58,241 nucleotides of DNA from Elusimicrobiota bacterium (GTDB lineage: Bacteria; Elusimicrobiota; Elusimicrobia; UBA1565; JACRDR01), in assembly GCA_026388115.1 (NCBI GenBank), contig JAPLKK010000119.1, positions 1-58,241 of the forward strand. The letters run 5' to 3'. Every line of letters begins with the position of its first letter. Positions within the stretch are counted from its first letter, which is position 1. The notes beneath the pieces are model-generated. The model searched no databases, had not been told where the DNA came from, and saw only the letters and a program-made list of their open reading frames with translations. Shown piece after piece: positions 23,589-31,192 of the stretch. A program made the position numbers and the translations under genes.

Positions 23589-24619
23589 GCGCTCCCATCG
23601 CGGTCGGCGGCCGGATCATCGGCCAGGACCGGCCCGTTTTCGTCATCGCCGAGCTGGGCTACAGTTTCGTCGACCTGGACGAGGCACTGCGGGCAGTGGA
23701 CGCCGTCGCCGATTCCGGCGCCGACGCGGTCAAGCTCCAGACCTTCCGCGCCGAGACCGTGGTCGCCAAGGGCTTCGATTTCCCCCCCGAGGCCGGCGGC
23801 GTCGACCAGTTCGCGGAGTTCAAGCGCTACCAGATCTCCGAGGAGACGCACCGCGCTATCTTCGAGCGGGCTAAGAAGCGGGGCATCGCCGCCTTCTCGA
23901 GCCCGAGCCACCCTGACGACCTCGCCTTGCTCGAGCGGCTGGGCGTGGAGCTGCACAAGATCGGCTCCGACGACCTGACCAACATCCCCCTCATCCGGAA
24001 GGTCGCGGGCACCGGCAAGCCCGTGATCCTTTCCACCGGCATGGGCACCCTGGAGGAAGTGGGAGCCGCGGTGAAGGCGGTGCGCGGGACCGGCAACGAC
24101 AAGCTCGTCCTGCTCCAGTGCACCTCGAACTACCCCATCCGAGACCTTTCCGTGGTGAACCTCCGGGTCATCCCGGACTATCAGAAACGCTTCAACGTGC
24201 TCGTAGGGCTATCCGACCACACGACCACCCTCTCGGCGGCCCCGGCCGCCGTGGCCCTGGGCGCCATCGCCATCGAGCGCCATTTTGCGCTCAGCAAGGA
24301 CAACGGCACGCCGGACGCGCCGTTCTCGTCCGACCCCGCGGAGCTCGCGCAGCTCGTGCGGCTCGTGCGCGAGACCGAGAAGATGCTCGGCGACGGCGCC
24401 AAGAAGCCCACGCCGACAGAGGCCCAGATGCGCCAGTACACCCGCAAGAGCGCCATCGCCTGCCGGAATCTACCGGCGGGCCACACGCTCAGTGCCGGCG
24501 ACTTCATCATCAAGCGCCCTGCGCTCGGCGTGGCGCCGGCCGAGGCGGAGAAACTCATCGGGCGCGTCTTGAAGAGGCCCGTGCGCGAGGACCAACCCAT
24601 CCCATGGGACGCGGTCTAG
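23585..24619 (+). CDS. NeuB-family nonulosonic acid synthase
   Basis: Condenses PEP with a 6-carbon N-acyl amino sugar to give a nine-carbon nonulosonic acid. It is 344 aa with an N-terminal TIM barrel and a C-terminal SAF (antifreeze-like) domain at about 285-344 (RNLPAGHTLSAGDFIIKRP). Seen: FVIAELGY, DAVKLQTF, LQCTSNYPI, GLSDHT (metal His) and AIERHFAL (second metal His). The usual IAEIGxNHxG is IAELGYSFVD, losing the Asn-His pair, which may reflect an unusual substrate. It is followed by PseG-like and NeuA-like genes with overlaps, a standard legionaminate/pseudaminate-type order. Sialic, legionaminic and pseudaminic acids cannot be told apart here. Confidence 0.93.
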   Translation: MSAPIAVGGRIIGQDRPVFVIAELGYSFVDLDEALRAVDAVADSGADAVKLQTFRAETVVAKGFDFPPEAGGVDQFAEFKRYQISEETHRAIFERAKKRGIAAFSSPSHPDDLALLERLGVELHKIGSDDLTNIPLIRKVAGTGKPVILSTGMGTLEEVGAAVKAVRGTGNDKLVLLQCTSNYPIRDLSVVNLRVIPDYQKRFNVLVGLSDHTTTLSAAPAAVALGAIAIERHFALSKDNGTPDAPFSSDPAELAQLVRLVRETEKMLGDGAKKPTPTEAQMRQYTRKSAIACRNLPAGHTLSAGDFIIKRPALGVAPAEAEKLIGRVLKRPVREDQPIPWDAV

Positions 24620-25593
24620 TCGCATTGCTGGCCGAGTGCTCGCCGCGGATAGGTTCCGGCCACGTGATCGAGACTCTGAACCTTATCCCGCGCCTGAAAG
24701 GGCTGCGCTGGCGGGCCTTCGTCGGCCACAGGACCCCCCCGGCATTGCTGCGGCGGTTCCGCGGGCGCGCCGAGCGGATCGCCGGCTTCTCCGCGCGCGC
24801 GCTGGCCCGACTGGGCGCGAGGCTCAAATGCCAGGGCTACTCCGCGGCCGTCATAAACGTCTTGCGCGCAGACGCGAACCAGGTCAGGGCTTTTCAGCAG
24901 ACGGGCATCAAGACCGCATGTCTGACGGCCTCCGGCCGACCGCCGGCGTGCGCTGACGCGGCGCTGGCCTACGACGCCGCGCTGTGGAACAAGCTGCCCG
25001 GCGGGCCGAGGCATCAATGTCTCGCCCCTGCCTACGCGCGCTTGGCCCGCCGCGAGCGCCGGCACGCTGGAGGGCTGCGCGACGTCATGATCATCATGGG
25101 CGGCACCGATACGAGCGGGACCACGCTCAACGTGCTCGCCTCGCTTGCCTCTTGGGCTCCGCGCGTGCGCAAGCACGTAGTAGCGGGCCCGAACTTCATC
25201 CATCGCGCGAAGCTCAAGCGCCTCCTTTCGCGCCTGGACGGCTCCTTCATCCTTCATGAGAGCCCGTCGCACCTTCCCGCGCTCATGCGCCGCGTTGACG
25301 CCGCTCTAACCCTGGGGAGCGATACGGCCCTCGAGCTCGCCTGCGTCGGCACGCCGACTCTGCTTTTCCATGAAGCACCGCACGAAGCCCGCGTCGCGCG
25401 CCTCTTCGCAAAGAAAGGCTGCGGACTCTATATCGGCTCGCGACGCGCCGCCACACCCAAGAGGCTCGCCGGGGCGCTCGCCAAGCTCCAGGACCCGCGC
25501 GCGCGGGACCGCATGGCTCGCGCCGGCCGAAGGCTCGTGGACGGCCGCGGCGCCGAGCGCCTGGCGGCCCTTATCCGGAGGCTCGCCGCATGA
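24604..25593 (+). CDS. PseG/LegG-like UDP-sugar hydrolase (GT-B fold)
   Basis: A 329-aa GT-B protein similar to PseG, which releases UDP from a 2,4-diacetamido-trideoxyhexose before the NeuB step. ECSPRIGSGHVIETLNLIP is the N-terminal glycine-rich loop with the conserved His, VMIIMGGTDTSG is the domain linker motif, and LGSDTALELACVGTPTLL binds the nucleotide. ATG 24604 is used (16-bp overlap with neuB); the ORF track's 24118 start is a read-through inside neuB. It is more divergent than typical PseG, so it could hydrolyse another UDP-sugar or be a true transferase. Its position between neuB and neuA favours the hydrolase role. Confidence 0.75.
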   Translation: MGRGLVALLAECSPRIGSGHVIETLNLIPRLKGLRWRAFVGHRTPPALLRRFRGRAERIAGFSARALARLGARLKCQGYSAAVINVLRADANQVRAFQQTGIKTACLTASGRPPACADAALAYDAALWNKLPGGPRHQCLAPAYARLARRERRHAGGLRDVMIIMGGTDTSGTTLNVLASLASWAPRVRKHVVAGPNFIHRAKLKRLLSRLDGSFILHESPSHLPALMRRVDAALTLGSDTALELACVGTPTLLFHEAPHEARVARLFAKKGCGLYIGSRRAATPKRLAGALAKLQDPRARDRMARAGRRLVDGRGAERLAALIRRLAA

Positions 25594-26240
25594 AACCATC
25601 GGTGCTGGCCCTGATCCCGGCGCGAGGCGGCTCCAAGAGCGTCCCGCGCAAGAACATCAAGCCCATCGCGGGCAAGCCCCTCATCGCCTGGACGATCGAA
25701 CAGGCCGAGGCCGCCGAGACCATCTCGCGCGTCGTCGTGTCCACCGAGGACGCCGAGATCGCGAGGATTGCCCGCCGCTATGGGGCCGAGGTTCTCGACC
25801 GCCCGGCGGCTCTCGCGAAGGACGACACCGACACGCTCGACGTGATGCAGCACGCGGTCCGGGAGCTTAGGCCGGACGTCCTCGTCCTGCTCCAGTGCAC
25901 CTCGCCCATCCGCCGGCCCGGCCTCATCGACAGGTGCGTGAAACGTTTCTTGGCCGAAAAGGCGGACTCGCTGGCCACCGTATTCCCGGACCACAGCTAC
26001 GAGTACGGCGTAGAGATGCCGCGCCGCCAGGACATCAAGCCGCGCCTCATCGACACCGGCAACATCTACATCATGCGCTGCGACCTGCTGCGCAAAGGCG
26101 ACCGTTATGGCAGGAAGATCGTGCGCGTGGAGACCAGCCGCGAGGAAGCCGCCGAGATCGACGAGCCCTTCGACTTCTGGCTGGCGGAAAAGATCCTACT
26201 GGAGCGCCCCCCCGAAACATGGCAAAACCCGACTTCCTGA
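25590..26240 (+). CDS. CMP-nonulosonic acid cytidylyltransferase (NeuA/PseF/LegF family)
   Basis: Activates the nonulosonic acid with CTP. It is 216 aa, the catalytic domain only. The nucleotide motif IPARGGSKSVPRKNIKPIAGKPLI is near the N-terminus (residues 8-31), followed by VVVSTEDAEIA, LVLLQCTSPIRRP, the Mg-related DTGNIYIMR, and AAEIDEPFDFWLAE with the conserved Asp. It overlaps the PseG-like gene by ATGA and the following methyltransferase by 22 bp. The family is clear, but the exact acid (sialic, legionaminic or pseudaminic type) cannot be read from the sequence. Confidence 0.92.
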   Translation: MKPSVLALIPARGGSKSVPRKNIKPIAGKPLIAWTIEQAEAAETISRVVVSTEDAEIARIARRYGAEVLDRPAALAKDDTDTLDVMQHAVRELRPDVLVLLQCTSPIRRPGLIDRCVKRFLAEKADSLATVFPDHSYEYGVEMPRRQDIKPRLIDTGNIYIMRCDLLRKGDRYGRKIVRVETSREEAAEIDEPFDFWLAEKILLERPPETWQNPTS

Positions 26241-27136
26241 AGGAGCATCTCAACGTCTGGTGGCTCAGGCCCGAGCAGGCCCTATGGGACGCCGTCGCCT
26301 CCGATGTCATCGCCAAAGAGCCCGTCCGCTCCCCATCGCTGGACCTCGGCTGCGGCAACGGCATCTACAGCTTCATCCAGGCCGGCGGCTCCTTCGGCCC
26401 GGGCTACGACTGGTTCTCGAACGCGACGGCTTCCGGGTTCCGCAAGAACAAGGACAGCTATGATGTCCCGCTCGCCGTCGATCCGGCCGACCACATCGCG
26501 CGCAAGCCGCGGATGCGCTTCGATTTCGCCTTCGACCACAAGCAGAACCTCCTAGACCAGGCCGCGCGGCTCGGCCTGTACGAAAAGGCGCTTTGCGGCG
26601 ACGCGCAAAGCCGCTTGCCGTTCGCCGATGGCAGCCTCGCGACGGTCTTCTCGAACATCCTGTATTGGCTGCGCGACCCCGCGGCGCGCTTCGCGGAAAT
26701 CGGCCGCGTGCTGCGGCCCGGCGGCCGAGCCCTGTTGTGCCTTCAAGACCCGCGGTTCAAGGCGATCTGCGAGAGTTACCAGTGGCATCGGAGGCGCTCG
26801 GAGCTTTTGCGCCTGCTCAACCGCGGGCGCGACGTCTGCAACCTCTGGACCGCATCCCTCCCCGAGATCAAGGCGTTCGGCCGCCGCGCGGGCCTGCGGC
26901 TCGTCGGCCACGAGGGATACCTTTCCGTGCCGACCCTGCGCTTCTGGGATGTGGGCCTGCGCCCCATCTTCCCGCCGCTGCTGACGATGACGCAGCGCCT
27001 GAGCCCGGCCGCGCGCGCCGAGGTCAAGGCGCTATGGATCGAGACCGCGCTCCCGGTGCTCGAGGAGATGAAGCGCGTCGACGCAAAGGACCCGCGGCCC
27101 AGGGGATATCACTTCGTCGTGCTCGAGAGGCGCTAG
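26219..27136 (+). CDS. SAM-dependent class I methyltransferase
   Basis: A 305-aa methyltransferase. The SAM motif SLDLGCGNGIYSF is near residue 45, LPFADGSLATVFSNILYWLRD is the motif II region of Methyltransf_11, and IGRVLRPGGRALLCLQ is post-motif III. ATG 26219 (MAKPDFLKEHLNVWWLRPEQ) is chosen over the track's 25895, which lies in the neuA gene; it overlaps neuA by 22 bp. The protein has an unusually long segment between motifs I and II (about 70 residues, including GYDWFSNATASGF). The likely target is a sugar or nonulosonate hydroxyl of the same operon. Confidence 0.85.
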   Translation: MAKPDFLKEHLNVWWLRPEQALWDAVASDVIAKEPVRSPSLDLGCGNGIYSFIQAGGSFGPGYDWFSNATASGFRKNKDSYDVPLAVDPADHIARKPRMRFDFAFDHKQNLLDQAARLGLYEKALCGDAQSRLPFADGSLATVFSNILYWLRDPAARFAEIGRVLRPGGRALLCLQDPRFKAICESYQWHRRRSELLRLLNRGRDVCNLWTASLPEIKAFGRRAGLRLVGHEGYLSVPTLRFWDVGLRPIFPPLLTMTQRLSPAARAEVKALWIETALPVLEEMKRVDAKDPRPRGYHFVVLERR

Positions 27137-27142
27137 CCTCCG

Positions 27143-27562
27143 ATGCTGCTCGCCGCGACGGCTCTCGAGGAATCCTGGGACCCCGGCGGCGATAACCTTT
27201 TCCTGAGCCCCGGCTGTGTCGCCCCGAGGCAGGCGTCCGGGAAGGCCCTCCCCGGACGGCTTCTGCCCGATCCCTGGGTGGAGCCCAAGATGCGTGAGGC
27301 CGCCTACGACGAGTGCCTGCGCGCCTTCGAACATTTCCTCGCGATCGGGACAGATCGCCTTAACGCCCTCCACGGCGAGAAGCGTTCGACGCGCTACTGG
27401 AGCCCGTTTCGAGCTGGTGCAGACGGCCCTGCGCTCCGAGCCCCGGGCGAAGGCCGTGCGCCTGGCGCCCGCCGAGCGGCTGGTACCGTCCGACACGCTG
27501 GAGCACGCCCAGTGGATCCTCGACGATCCCTACCTCTTCCAACTCCACTCGCAGGTGCTTGA
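27143..27562 (+). CDS. LIC12162-type (TIGR04331) surface-carbohydrate transferase, N-terminal part; frameshifted gene
   Basis: Residues 1 to about 88 are typical of the N-terminus of LIC12162-family putative transferases (LAATALEESWDPGGDNLFLSPGCV, then RAFEHFLAIGTDRLNALHG and RYWS). After that the frame turns into low-complexity Arg/Ala/Pro. The continuation is in the 27216-28829 frame. The ATG is 6 bp after the methyltransferase stop. The whole interval 27143-28829 is 1687 nt (3n+1): dropping one base near 27403-27410 (for example from the CCC of GAGCCCGTTTC) restores a 561-aa protein of normal length. Confidence 0.72.
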   Translation: MLLAATALEESWDPGGDNLFLSPGCVAPRQASGKALPGRLLPDPWVEPKMREAAYDECLRAFEHFLAIGTDRLNALHGEKRSTRYWSPFRAGADGPALRAPGEGRAPGARRAAGTVRHAGARPVDPRRSLPLPTPLAGA

Positions 27563-28829
27563 ATCCCTCGGCGTCCCCGAAGCCGGGCCGCCCATCCCGT
27601 GGCCTCGCAAACCCGTGCCGGGCTCAAGCGCCGAACCCCCGGGCGTCAGACGGCGCCTGAAATGCGCTCTCGCTGCGCTGGCCCCCGCCCAAGGTGCCGC
27701 ACTCCACGATCTAGACCTTTCGACCGCGCAAGCCTCTTCCCTTTTCGCGCGCCTGGCGGGGACCGCCGCGCCCGCCGCCCCCGCCATCTCCGCCGCCCCG
27801 CCCGCCGCCGCGGACGCGCGCCTTCGCGCCGGGCTCGGCGAGTGGCCCGGGCGGAGCGACTTCGAGCGCGCGGCAGGCCGCTGGCTCCCGCAAGACCTGC
27901 CGCGCCGCTTCGTCGAGGGCTACGCGAGGCTCAAGGAGAGCGCCTCTTCGTGGAAGCCTCGCCGCCCGGCGGTCATCATCTCCGCCAACGGCTGGACCTA
28001 CCAGGAGAGCTTCAAGGCGTGGGCCGCCGCTTGCGCGGAGGAGAAAGCGCGCCTGGTGGCCGTGCAGCACGGAGGCGGCTACGGGATGTACGGGCGGATC
28101 TGGCAGGAATGGCTGGAGCGGCGCAGCGCCGACGCGTATTGGACCTGGGGCTGGGCGGGGCTCGAGGACGACTCGCGCGCCCGGAACGCGCCGTCGCCGT
28201 CTTTGAGCCGCCTGCCCAGACGCCGCGGCGGAGGCGACGCCCTCCTGGTCGCCACCGATCAACCCCGCTTCCGCTACGGCTTCCAGAGCCAGGCGCTGTG
28301 CGGGCAGTTCCCGGCCTATCTGGAGGCGCGCGAGCGCTTCCTGGCCGCCCTGCCGCCCCCGATGCGCGAGCGCCTTGTGGTCCGGCTCATGAGCCCCGGT
28401 TTCGGCTGGGGCCAGGCCGAACGGATGGCGGCCCGCGACCTCGGAGTCCGCCAGGAGGACATGAGCCGCCCGCTCGCGGAGCGATTGGCCCAGGCCCGTC
28501 TTGTCATCATCGACCATCCCGCCAGTTCGCTCCTCGAGGCTCTCGCCTCCGGAGCGCCGCTGCTCTTGTTCTGGGACCCCGCAGTGTGGGACTTCCGGCC
28601 ATCCGCCTGGCGCATGCTCGAGCGCCTCGAGGCCGCCGGCGTCTACTTCCGGGATCCGGAGCAGGCTTCTCGGGCCGCCGCAGACCTCTGGCCCGACCCC
28701 GAGGCCTGGTGGCGATCCGACCGCGTCCGCCCCGCCGTGGAGGAGTTCCGCCGCGCCTTCGCCCTCGCAAGCGGCGCCTTCGCGGCCGAGTGGGCGCAGG
28801 CCGTCCGCCGGGAGGTCGACGAGGCGTGA
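27216..28829 (+). CDS. LIC12162-type (TIGR04331) surface-carbohydrate transferase, C-terminal part; frameshifted gene
   Basis: The true protein in this frame begins near 27407 (RFELVQTALRSEPR); sequence before that is the wrong frame of the N-terminal half. Family hallmarks: ANGWTYQESFKAWAAAC, LVAVQHGGGYGMYG, WTWGW, LLVATDQPRFRYGF, and LVIIDHPASSLLEALASGAPLLLFWD, a GT-B-like nucleotide or acceptor site. The family occurs in surface glycan loci (described from Leptospira) with no known reaction; it is thought to be a transferase. The stop overlaps the flippase GTG start (GTGA), so translational coupling downstream is kept. Confidence 0.78.
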   Translation: MSPRGRRPGRPSPDGFCPIPGWSPRCVRPPTTSACAPSNISSRSGQIALTPSTARSVRRATGARFELVQTALRSEPRAKAVRLAPAERLVPSDTLEHAQWILDDPYLFQLHSQVLESLGVPEAGPPIPWPRKPVPGSSAEPPGVRRRLKCALAALAPAQGAALHDLDLSTAQASSLFARLAGTAAPAAPAISAAPPAAADARLRAGLGEWPGRSDFERAAGRWLPQDLPRRFVEGYARLKESASSWKPRRPAVIISANGWTYQESFKAWAAACAEEKARLVAVQHGGGYGMYGRIWQEWLERRSADAYWTWGWAGLEDDSRARNAPSPSLSRLPRRRGGGDALLVATDQPRFRYGFQSQALCGQFPAYLEARERFLAALPPPMRERLVVRLMSPGFGWGQAERMAARDLGVRQEDMSRPLAERLAQARLVIIDHPASSLLEALASGAPLLLFWDPAVWDFRPSAWRMLERLEAAGVYFRDPEQASRAAADLWPDPEAWWRSDRVRPAVEEFRRAFALASGAFAAEWAQAVRREVDEA

Positions 28830-30325
28830 AGCACAGCATCCTGCGGCGCTTCTCCGCGACGCTCTTCGCCAACGGCCTCGGCGCGGCCGCCGCTTTCGCC
28901 GCGTCCATGCTCCTGGCGCGCGGGCTCGGCTCGGCCAAGTATGGCGACTTCAACTTCCTCCTAGCCAGCTTCGCCGCGCTGCAGACGGGCCTGGACATGG
29001 GGAGCTCCACCGCCTTCTACACCTTCCTCGCCAAGGGGCGGGGCGGCTTGGGCCACGTGCGCGCCTACGCTGGCTGGCTTGCGGCGCGCTTCGCGCTCAT
29101 CGCGCTGGCCGTCGGGCTGCTCTTGCCAGGCTCATGGATCGCCAAGCTCTGGTTCCATCCGCGGCCGCTCGTCCTGCTGGCGTTCTGCGGCTTCTTCTTC
29201 TCAGTGCCGCTGCGGACCTTCTTGGTGCAGCTGGCGGAGTCGATCCGCGAGTCGGTGCTTGTGCAGACCGCGATCGCGGCGCTCGCCGTCTTTCACCTCG
29301 CGTCAGTGACCGCGCTGCTTGTGACGCATACGCTGAGCGTGCCCGTGCTTTTCATCCTGCTCGTCGCCGAATACGCGCTCCTCGGCCTATTCGTCCGCTG
29401 GAAGCTGAATTGGTCCGCGTTCAAGGACGCCGGCGCAGTGACTCTGCGGGACTACGGCCGATACTGCGCGCCCCTGATCGCCTACAGCTGGCTCGGCTTC
29501 ACCTGCGAGTTCGCGGACCGCTGGCTCCTGCAGCGCTTCGGCGGCTCGGCCCAGCAGGGGTTCTTCTCCATCAGCCAGCAGTTCGCCGGCATCGCGCTGC
29601 TGGCGACGGCGTCGCTGCTCAACATCTTCTGGAAGGAAATCGCAGACGCCCATCACCGAGGCGACCAGGCGCGCGCGAGAGAGCTGTATCGCAACTCTTG
29701 CCGGGCACTGTTCTTCATCACCGCGGGCGCCGCCTGCTTCCTCGTGCCGCACGCCAAGACCCTGCTTGTGACCCTCGCAGGCCCCTCCTTCGAGACCGCT
29801 TGGCCCGCACTGGCCCTCATGCTGCTCTTCCCGGTGTTCCAGACGATCGGCCAGCTCAACGGCGCGTTCTTCCTCGCGACCGAGGACACGCGCACGCACG
29901 TGGCCATCGGCTCCGCGGGCCTGCTCGTCGGCCTGCCCCTGACCTACCTCGTCCTCGCGCCGCGCTCGGCGCTCGTCCCCGGCCTCGACCTAGGCGCCGC
30001 CGGCCTGGCCGCTCGCTGGTCGCTCCTCCAGGTGGCCATGGTCGGGGTCCAGTCATGGGTCGTCGCCCGCCGCCAGGATGCCGGAAGCGAGATGGGACGG
30101 CACCTCGCGGTGCTGGCTGGGATGCTCGCCGTCGCATGGGCCGCGCGCCTGGCCGCCGGCTGGGCCGCGGCGATACTGCCCGGGCCGACGAGGTTTTGGA
30201 CGCTCGCCCTCGCCGCCCCGCTCTACGCCGCCGCACTCGCGGCCTTCGCCCTAGCGCGCCCGGAAGCGGCCGGCACGTCGCGGGCGCAGCTCGCCCGCAT
30301 CGCCGAGGCGCTCCGGCTCAGTTGA
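28826..30325 (+). CDS. Wzx-like O-antigen/polysaccharide flippase (MATE/MOP superfamily)
   Basis: A 499-aa inner-membrane protein with about 12-14 transmembrane helices. It opens RRFSATLFANGLGAAAAFAASMLLARGLGSAKYGDFNFLLA, the standard polysaccharide-biosynthesis flippase start, and has the central amphipathic helix pair LIAYSWLGFTCEFADRWLL. It moves undecaprenyl-linked repeat units to the periplasmic face. GTG 28826 overlaps the LIC12162-type stop; the 908-aa ORF from 27599 includes non-coding frame upstream. It is the only flippase in the window. No Wzy ligase/polymerase is obvious, though the GT-C-like membrane proteins might hide one. Confidence 0.88.
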   Translation: MKHSILRRFSATLFANGLGAAAAFAASMLLARGLGSAKYGDFNFLLASFAALQTGLDMGSSTAFYTFLAKGRGGLGHVRAYAGWLAARFALIALAVGLLLPGSWIAKLWFHPRPLVLLAFCGFFFSVPLRTFLVQLAESIRESVLVQTAIAALAVFHLASVTALLVTHTLSVPVLFILLVAEYALLGLFVRWKLNWSAFKDAGAVTLRDYGRYCAPLIAYSWLGFTCEFADRWLLQRFGGSAQQGFFSISQQFAGIALLATASLLNIFWKEIADAHHRGDQARARELYRNSCRALFFITAGAACFLVPHAKTLLVTLAGPSFETAWPALALMLLFPVFQTIGQLNGAFFLATEDTRTHVAIGSAGLLVGLPLTYLVLAPRSALVPGLDLGAAGLAARWSLLQVAMVGVQSWVVARRQDAGSEMGRHLAVLAGMLAVAWAARLAAGWAAAILPGPTRFWTLALAAPLYAAALAAFALARPEAAGTSRAQLARIAEALRLS

Positions 30326-30503
30326 GCTGAAACGCCTGGCCGAGGGAGGAGACGTGTCGGGCAACGACCGCGCGGATGCGATCGAGCTCCGAGGCCGCTA
30401 GGCGCGGAGCCTCCGCCGACGACAACGCCCGGCCCAACTGCCCGGGATGCGACACGCCCGGGATGACGGTAGAGACGGCTGGGTTCGAGAGCACGTAGCT
30501 CAA
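30318..30503 (-). CDS. Aldo/keto reductase, C-terminal part; frameshifted gene
   Basis: The last ~60 residues of the aldo/keto reductase begun at 31192: LSYVLSNPAVSTVIPGVSHPGQL is the conserved NADP-binding end of the family (the usual ALxxLLAxPxVxxVIPGxxxxxQL). The same frame extends upstream of the marked start as ERSRYFSGPAFEARLKALDAVQRE, so the codon at 30503 is internal. The full interval is 875 nt (3n+2): one missing base in the CCCC run at 30612-30615 would restore a 291-aa protein. It overlaps the end of the convergent flippase by 8 bp. Confidence 0.72.
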   Translation of the reverse strand: MSYVLSNPAVSTVIPGVSHPGQLGRALSSAEAPRLAASELDRIRAVVARHVSSLGQAFQLN

Positions 30504-31192
30504 GGCGAAATCATAGAGAGCCGCGTCATCGATACCCAGCTCCCGCTGGACCGCGTCGAGGGCCTTGAGCCGCGCCTCGAAGGCGGGGCCCGAGAAGTAG
30601 CGCGAGCGCTCCCCAGGCCCGCAGCCCGGCGCATCAGCCCCAGCGCGCCGTCATAGAGCAGGTGATGCAGGACCTGGACCGCGTCGAGGACTCCCGACGA
30701 GAGGCACGCCTCAACCGAAGCGGGCTCGCCCACCACGACCCCCGCGCGGCGGATGCGCCCCGCCTTCTTCTGGTCCGCGAGGAACGACAAGAGCCTGCCG
30801 TCCGCCAGGTCGGCGGCCGAGGGCTTGTTGAGCTGGAAGAGTTCCAGGCAGTCGACGCCCAGGCGCCCGAGCGACCGCTCGATCCTCGCCGCAAGATACG
30901 CGGTCGAAAAATCGCGCATCCCATCGTCGCGCAAGCCGGCCTTGGTCGCGATGACCACCCCGCGCTTGACCGAAGACGGCAGCTCGCCCAGAAGGACCTC
31001 GGCGCAGCCGTAGCCGTCGGCCGTGTCGAAGAAGGTGACGCCGCGGTCCACCGCCGCCCTCAGGATGGCGCGCGCCTCGTCGATGGGAACCGGCTTGACG
31101 CCGGGAAAGCGCCCGTCGGCGTTGGCGAGCTGGGCGGTGCCGAGCCCGATCTCGGAGACTTGAGCGGTCTTCCCGAGGCTCCGAAGGTTCAT
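30500..31192 (-). CDS. Aldo/keto reductase, N-terminal part; frameshifted gene
   Basis: NADPH-dependent oxidoreductase with the AKR TIM barrel. Seen: the N-terminal LGKTAQVSEIGLGTAQL, the catalytic Asp and Tyr in FFDTADGYGCAEVLLGE, the catalytic Lys in VVIATKAGL, and DCLELFQLNKPS, where the usual active-site His is a Gln. After LMRRAAGLG (about residue 190) the frame is nonsense, and the true continuation is in the 30318-30503 frame. ATG 31192 overlaps the radical SAM stop. It may work with that enzyme on a sugar; in polysaccharide loci such AKRs often reduce keto-sugars. Confidence 0.75.
   Translation of the reverse strand: MNLRSLGKTAQVSEIGLGTAQLANADGRFPGVKPVPIDEARAILRAAVDRGVTFFDTADGYGCAEVLLGELPSSVKRGVVIATKAGLRDDGMRDFSTAYLAARIERSLGRLGVDCLELFQLNKPSAADLADGRLLSFLADQKKAGRIRRAGVVVGEPASVEACLSSGVLDAVQVLHHLLYDGALGLMRRAAGLGSARATSRAPPSRRGSRPSTRSSGSWVSMTRLSMISP

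Noticed and set aside
19945-26240. Naming the product as legionaminic, pseudaminic or sialic acid
   Set aside because: NeuB, PseG-like and NeuA-like sequences do not settle it, and the dehydratase that would be diagnostic is not in the operon.
27599-28825. Upstream two fifths of the 908-aa ORF that contains the flippase
   Set aside because: Arg/Pro/Ala-rich wrong frame of the LIC12162-type gene; the flippase starts at GTG 28826.
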